Source: Penaeus vannamei | Taxonomy: Eukaryota > Arthropoda > Malacostraca > Decapoda > Penaeidae | Assembly: GCF_042767895.1 (NCBI RefSeq) | Contig: NC_091578.1 | Location: forward strand, 21,005,902 to 21,015,901 | DNA length: 10,000 bases | Direction: 5' to 3' | Shown here: piece by piece, positions 6,838-10,000 of the stretch | Numbering within the stretch: position 1 is the first letter of the stretch | How the letters are laid out: each line of letters starts with the position of its first letter | Notes under the pieces: model-generated | What the model was told of the DNA's origin: nothing | The model's input: only the letters and a program-made list of their open reading frames with translations | The model's database searches: none | Position numbers and translations under genes: made by a program

Positions 6838-7210
6838 AGACTATACCAAAATATTTACCGATGGATCAAATATAAAAGAACTAGATTCAACTAAAAATAA
6901 TAATATCTGGAAACTACCAACTAATGTAGAAATACCCATGCAGAACACTTTGCTATAAAATAAGGATTAAACTATATTATAAACAATAATTTAAATAAAA
7001 CAGTAATACTATCAGACTCTCAATCATCACTACTACTTATACAAAACAACAAACCTTGAAACTATAAACAAATCACATACGATATACCAAAACAAATACT
7101 TACACTAGATACACAAAAACAAAAATAAAGATCCAATGGATTCTACCACACAAAAACATTAGGGGAAACGAAATAGCAGACTTAGCAGCAAAGAAAGGTC
7201 AAGAAATGAA
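6838..7210 (+). pseudogene. RNase H domain of ORF2
   Basis: This domain removes template RNA from RNA-DNA hybrids in some LINE clades. The catalytic series can still be read: DYTKIFTDGSN (first Asp, 6860), then in another frame HAEHFAIK (Glu, 6943), VILSDSQSSLLLI (second Asp, 7015), and IRGNEIADLAAKKG (His-loop/last Asp region, 7158-7198), preceded by KIQWILPHKN where the family has WIPSHxGI. All acidic residues are present, but stops at 6961 and others and at least two frameshifts separate them. It is a good fit to the LINE RNase H; an LTR-element origin is unlikely given the flanking domains. Confidence 0.88.
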
Positions 7211-7684
7211 CAATCCCATGCCAGTATCTCAAGACTCAAAATATATAATAAAAGAAATTAAATTGAAAAATTCTAATGGGAATCGAATCTTAAGAGATTA
7301 TTACACTCAAAGGATTACCTCATAAAAGACAACAGCATAACACCCTGGGTCAGAGCAAAAAACAGGAAATTGGATACATGTATCGCAATATTAACCAAAC
7401 ATACAAGACTAAAACAACACCTACATAGACTAAATATGGAAAACGACCCATGTTGCAGATGGTGCAGAATCCAAGAGGAAACAATAGAACACATGATAAT
7501 GCAATGCCCAAGATTCAATTCCCAGAGAATAAAACTAAAACAAGCACTTAATCACGCAAAAATTCAAGACTTTAACATCAACCTTCTGTTAACAGGGGCA
7601 GATCATTCATTACCAATGAAGTATTACATTCTGAGACACACCAAGATCTTCCTCCAAAGAACCAAGTTAATCAACATAATATAA
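7211..7684 (+). pseudogene. ORF2 C-terminal region with CCHC finger
   Basis: This is the best-preserved part of the element. From about 7335 the frame reads SITPWVRAKNRKLDTCIAIL and stays open to TAA at 7682-7684. A zinc finger CRWCRIQEETIEHMIMQC (C-x2-C-x8-H-x4-C; 7454-7507) is typical of the C-terminus of Jockey/I-type ORF2, with the usual EHxxxxC core followed by PRF. A basic, Leu/Ile-rich tail follows. The apparent ATG at 7370 (MDTCIAIL...) is internal, not a real start: the family-like sequence continues upstream. A frameshift separates it from the RNase H frame near 7290-7320. Confidence 0.87.
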
Positions 7685-7776
7685 GAAACTTCAACACAAA
7701 AGACGAGGATCCAGGGGATATAGACACCATAGTCTAAACCCTATAACAAGAAAAAAGAAGAAGAATATAAGAAAAG
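7685..7776 (+). other. LINE 3' region with A/G-rich tail
   Basis: A short untranslated segment ends in AAGAAAAAAGAAGAAGAATA-like sequence. LINEs end in poly-A or simple A-rich repeats, and non-A-rich DNA begins near 7777, so this is the likely 3' junction. I found no matching target duplication at the truncated 5' end. Confidence 0.6.
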
Positions 7777-7880
7777 ATTAGTCGTTTCCTTAGCTAGATC
7801 TCGACCTGTTGAAGACCAACTTTTGTCATGTTTCTAATGTTGGAATGCGAAGCGGACGACGTAACGCGATGCACATTTCA
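7777..7880. other. Short unique spacer
   Basis: About 100 bp of mixed composition between the LINE tail and the trinucleotide tract. No gene or motif recognised. Confidence 0.4.
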
Positions 7881-8625
<745 letters not shown>

Positions 8626-8857
8626 CACATTACAATTAGTTTAAGTTGATCGACGGAACGACTGATAAATATCTATCTATTCAATAGCTGATAAACAAAA
8701 GTATAAAATAGTTGATTGTATAGGAAGTATAACTAAATAATAGTCATACATATGTCACTCATAAAATACAACAAACAGCAACGCGAAAATTATGGAGGTT
8801 GAAACTGGATCTCCTGAACGGATATTAACACGCTGCATCATTGTTTTTCTCTGTTCA
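8626..8857. other. Non-coding spacer
   Basis: About 230 bp of moderately AT-rich, unrepetitive sequence with no gene, RNA or mobile-element signal that I can support. Confidence 0.45.
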
Positions 8858-9138
8858 GTTTTATTTCATATACTTTCACGTGTATTTCATATTGTTTCAT
8901 ATTATATCGTATGCATTTCAGAAAAGTTATTCGATATGATTTCATAACATTTCATATCACTTATTTTTTTATTTCATTATTCTTAAAATTATTTCATACT
9001 ACTTCATTTATATTTCATACTGTTTAATGTTTGTATAAACAGTATTTCCTACTGTTTTATTTATATTTCATATAATTTCTTATAATTTCCTCTATATTTC
9101 ACATCATTTCATATTATGTAATTTATATTACAAATTAT
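8858..9138. repeat. Degenerate TTTCAT minisatellite
   Basis: The word ATTTCATAY recurs at irregular 9-30 bp spacing about a dozen times (for example 8863, 8886, 8895, 8939, 8948, 8994, 9010, 9066, 9108). Typical connectors are TATTGT and TATTAT. Overall it is consistent with an old ~9/18-bp tandem repeat eroded by substitutions and indels. A small inverted pair (TACTGTTTA...TAAACAGTA, about 9019-9045) lies inside. Confidence 0.75.
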
Positions 9139-9204
9139 TTCTTATCTATGTCGAGCTCGTAAAGTTACATGGATTGACCGCATGGGCAGGGATCATAGTG
9201 ATGA
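9139..9204. other. Short unique spacer
   Basis: Roughly 65 bp of mixed composition between two repeats, containing a GAGCTC site. Nothing recognised. Confidence 0.4.
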
Positions 9205-9662
9205 CGCTATTATCATAATCATAATCATAATGACAATAATAATGATAATAAGAACAATATTAATGATAATACTATTAATGACAATAATGATGATAATAAT
9301 AATTACAAAGACAACAAGAAAAACAACAACAATAATAATAACATTAATAAAATAACTGATAATAACAATAATAACAACACTGATAATAATTATAATGATA
9401 ATAATAATAATAATCAGTGATATAAGTAAAAATAATAATAATAATAATAACTAAAATAACTGATAATAATGATAATAATGATAACAATAATACCAATATT
9501 GATGATAATGATAATAAAGATGAAAGTAATAATAATAATAATAACAATAATTATAAAGATTATAATAATGTCAAAAATAAAAATAATAATAAAAATAACA
9601 ATGAAAACAATAATAATAGCAATAATAATAATGATGATAACGACAACAATAACAATTATAAC
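9205..9662. repeat. Compound (ATA/ATG/ACA)n tract, ~460 bp
   Basis: Made of AATAATGATAATAAC-type words: the reverse-complement style of the tract at 7881-8625. A dominates on the plus strand. No pure run is longer than about eight units, so it is older or more mutated than the first tract. Open frames over it (poly-Ile, Met, Asn) are artefacts. Confidence 0.95.
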
Positions 9663-9819
9663 AAAGTCGAAGCAAATAAACAAAAACGAAACGAAACGTG
9701 AAATATCTTCCTTAAGAATGGCTGCTCTTGGCCCTTCCCGCGCCCAGCCTGAGGCCAAGGAAGTCGAGTTCTGGAAATTTCAGTTCAGTTCAGTTAGAAC
9801 TGTTAGGACTAGCTTCGTG

Positions 9820-9844
9820 CGGGCCTTTTCTCTAGAGTGGCCCG
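9820..9844. repeat. GC hairpin
   Basis: CGGGCC (9820-9825) pairs with GGCCCG (9839-9844) around a 13-nt loop containing TCTAGA. It is visible directly. It has no terminator-like T run and its role is unknown. Confidence 0.6.
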
Positions 9845-9893
9845 GCCTATGTTAGGTACTTCTAGTTGACTTCTGTCTTTTCTTTGAACTGTA

Positions 9894-9949
9894 TGCTTAG
9901 CGTGGTGGCTGAATTGCGAGCAAGCGATCCAGCGGCCACTGAGTAAGCA
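9894..9949. repeat. 56-nt stem-loop
   Basis: TGCTTA (9894-9899) pairs with TAAGCA (9944-9949). After a small internal loop, GTGGTGGCTG pairs with CAGCGGCCAC with two mismatches. The apical part holds TTGCGAGCAA. This could be a structured RNA, a degraded tRNA-like or SINE head, or an incidental fold. It has neither A- nor B-box. Confidence 0.5.
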
Positions 9950-10000
9950 TGTGGCAAACCCTTCTTACCAGCCCGGCGATTGTGGTGGGTGGTCCCTGTC

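Larger units (their letters stand above)
2051..7776 (+). mobile_element. Decayed Jockey-like non-LTR retrotransposon
   Basis: Domains appear in canonical LINE order on the plus strand: gag with zinc knuckles (2051-3094), APE-type endonuclease (3096-3760), RT C-terminal portion (5991-6590), RNase H (about 6838-7200), a C-terminal CCHC finger (7454-7507), a stop at 7682-7684, and a short 3' region ending in an A/G-rich tail (7748-7776). The RT fingers/palm are missing and a TIR element sits there. Numerous in-frame stops and frameshifts show that this is a long-dead copy. Jockey-clade assignment rests on the three-knuckle gag, the GDFNAHH-type endonuclease motif and RNase H followed by a terminal zinc finger. 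Close relatives among arthropod LINE clades remain possible. The 5' end appears truncated, because gag starts without its N-terminus. Confidence 0.88.
9663..10000. other. GC-richer island of unknown nature, runs off the window
   Basis: After a short A-rich transition, base composition rises to roughly 50% GC or more from about 9715. There is no long frame of persuasive composition: the plus frame open to 9855 is carried in from the repeat. Three overlapping TCAGTT words lie at 9780-9795. TCAGT resembles the arthropod initiator, but I could not find a downstream element at the proper distance. It may be the start of a gene or promoter, or of another dispersed repeat, cut by the window end. Confidence 0.4.

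Noticed and set aside
7315..7518. Minus-strand 67-codon frame
   Set aside because: It is antisense to the well-conserved ORF2 C-terminal zinc finger.
8858..9138. CRISPR-like array from recurring TTTCAT words
   Set aside because: The repeat word is too short, spacing is irregular, spacers are not unique, and the context is eukaryotic.
9780..9815. Arthropod core promoter (TCAGT initiator)
   Set aside because: Three overlapping initiator-like words exist, but no correctly spaced downstream element, TATA box or following gene is visible.

Overview
This window looks like non-coding, repeat-dominated nuclear DNA from an invertebrate animal, most likely a decapod crustacean such as a penaeid shrimp. 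The reasons are the very high load of microsatellites, above all interrupted (ATT/ATC/GTT) tracts of 0.5-0.75 kb and a 34-unit AC tract, a Jockey-type LINE, a tRNA-derived SINE, and the absence of bacterial-style gene packing. The taxon is inferred from repeat style; no marker gene is present. I found no intact host gene. Nearly all long open frames are by-products of simple repeats or fragments of dead transposons.

Layout. 1-760 is AT-rich, with three copies of a ~40-bp motif, a perfect 12-bp palindrome, an (AT)11 tract and a 16-bp minisatellite (559-758). 759-1250 is a normal-composition island with an unexplained 140-codon minus-strand open frame. 1363-1515 holds a GT tract facing a long AC tract. 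1579-2050 holds a tRNA-derived SINE copy (minus strand), then a second copy (plus strand) whose 96-bp tail is duplicated as a near-perfect inverted repeat.

2051-7776 is one decayed Jockey-like non-LTR retrotransposon on the plus strand. Its remains lie in the expected order: gag with zinc knuckles, an ORF2 start one base after the gag stop, an APE-type endonuclease, the C-terminal part of reverse transcriptase, RNase H, and a C-terminal CCHC finger with an A/G-rich tail. It carries many stops and frameshifts and cannot be autonomous. The RT fingers and palm, including the catalytic motif, are absent. In their place sits a ~2.17-kb element (3817-5990) with matching 48-bp imperfect terminal inverted repeats, which I read as a non-autonomous DNA transposon.

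7777-10000 has two large compound trinucleotide tracts of opposite strand polarity (7881-8625 and 9205-9662). They flank a degenerate TTTCAT-type minisatellite (8858-9138). The last 300 bp are a GC-richer island of unknown nature with two stem-loops.

The genes do not work together here: the window is a stratified record of element insertion and decay. The points most worth following are the exact replacement of the RT core by the TIR element, the SINE fold-back, and the inverted pair of trinucleotide blocks. I saw no evidence for a new functional system.
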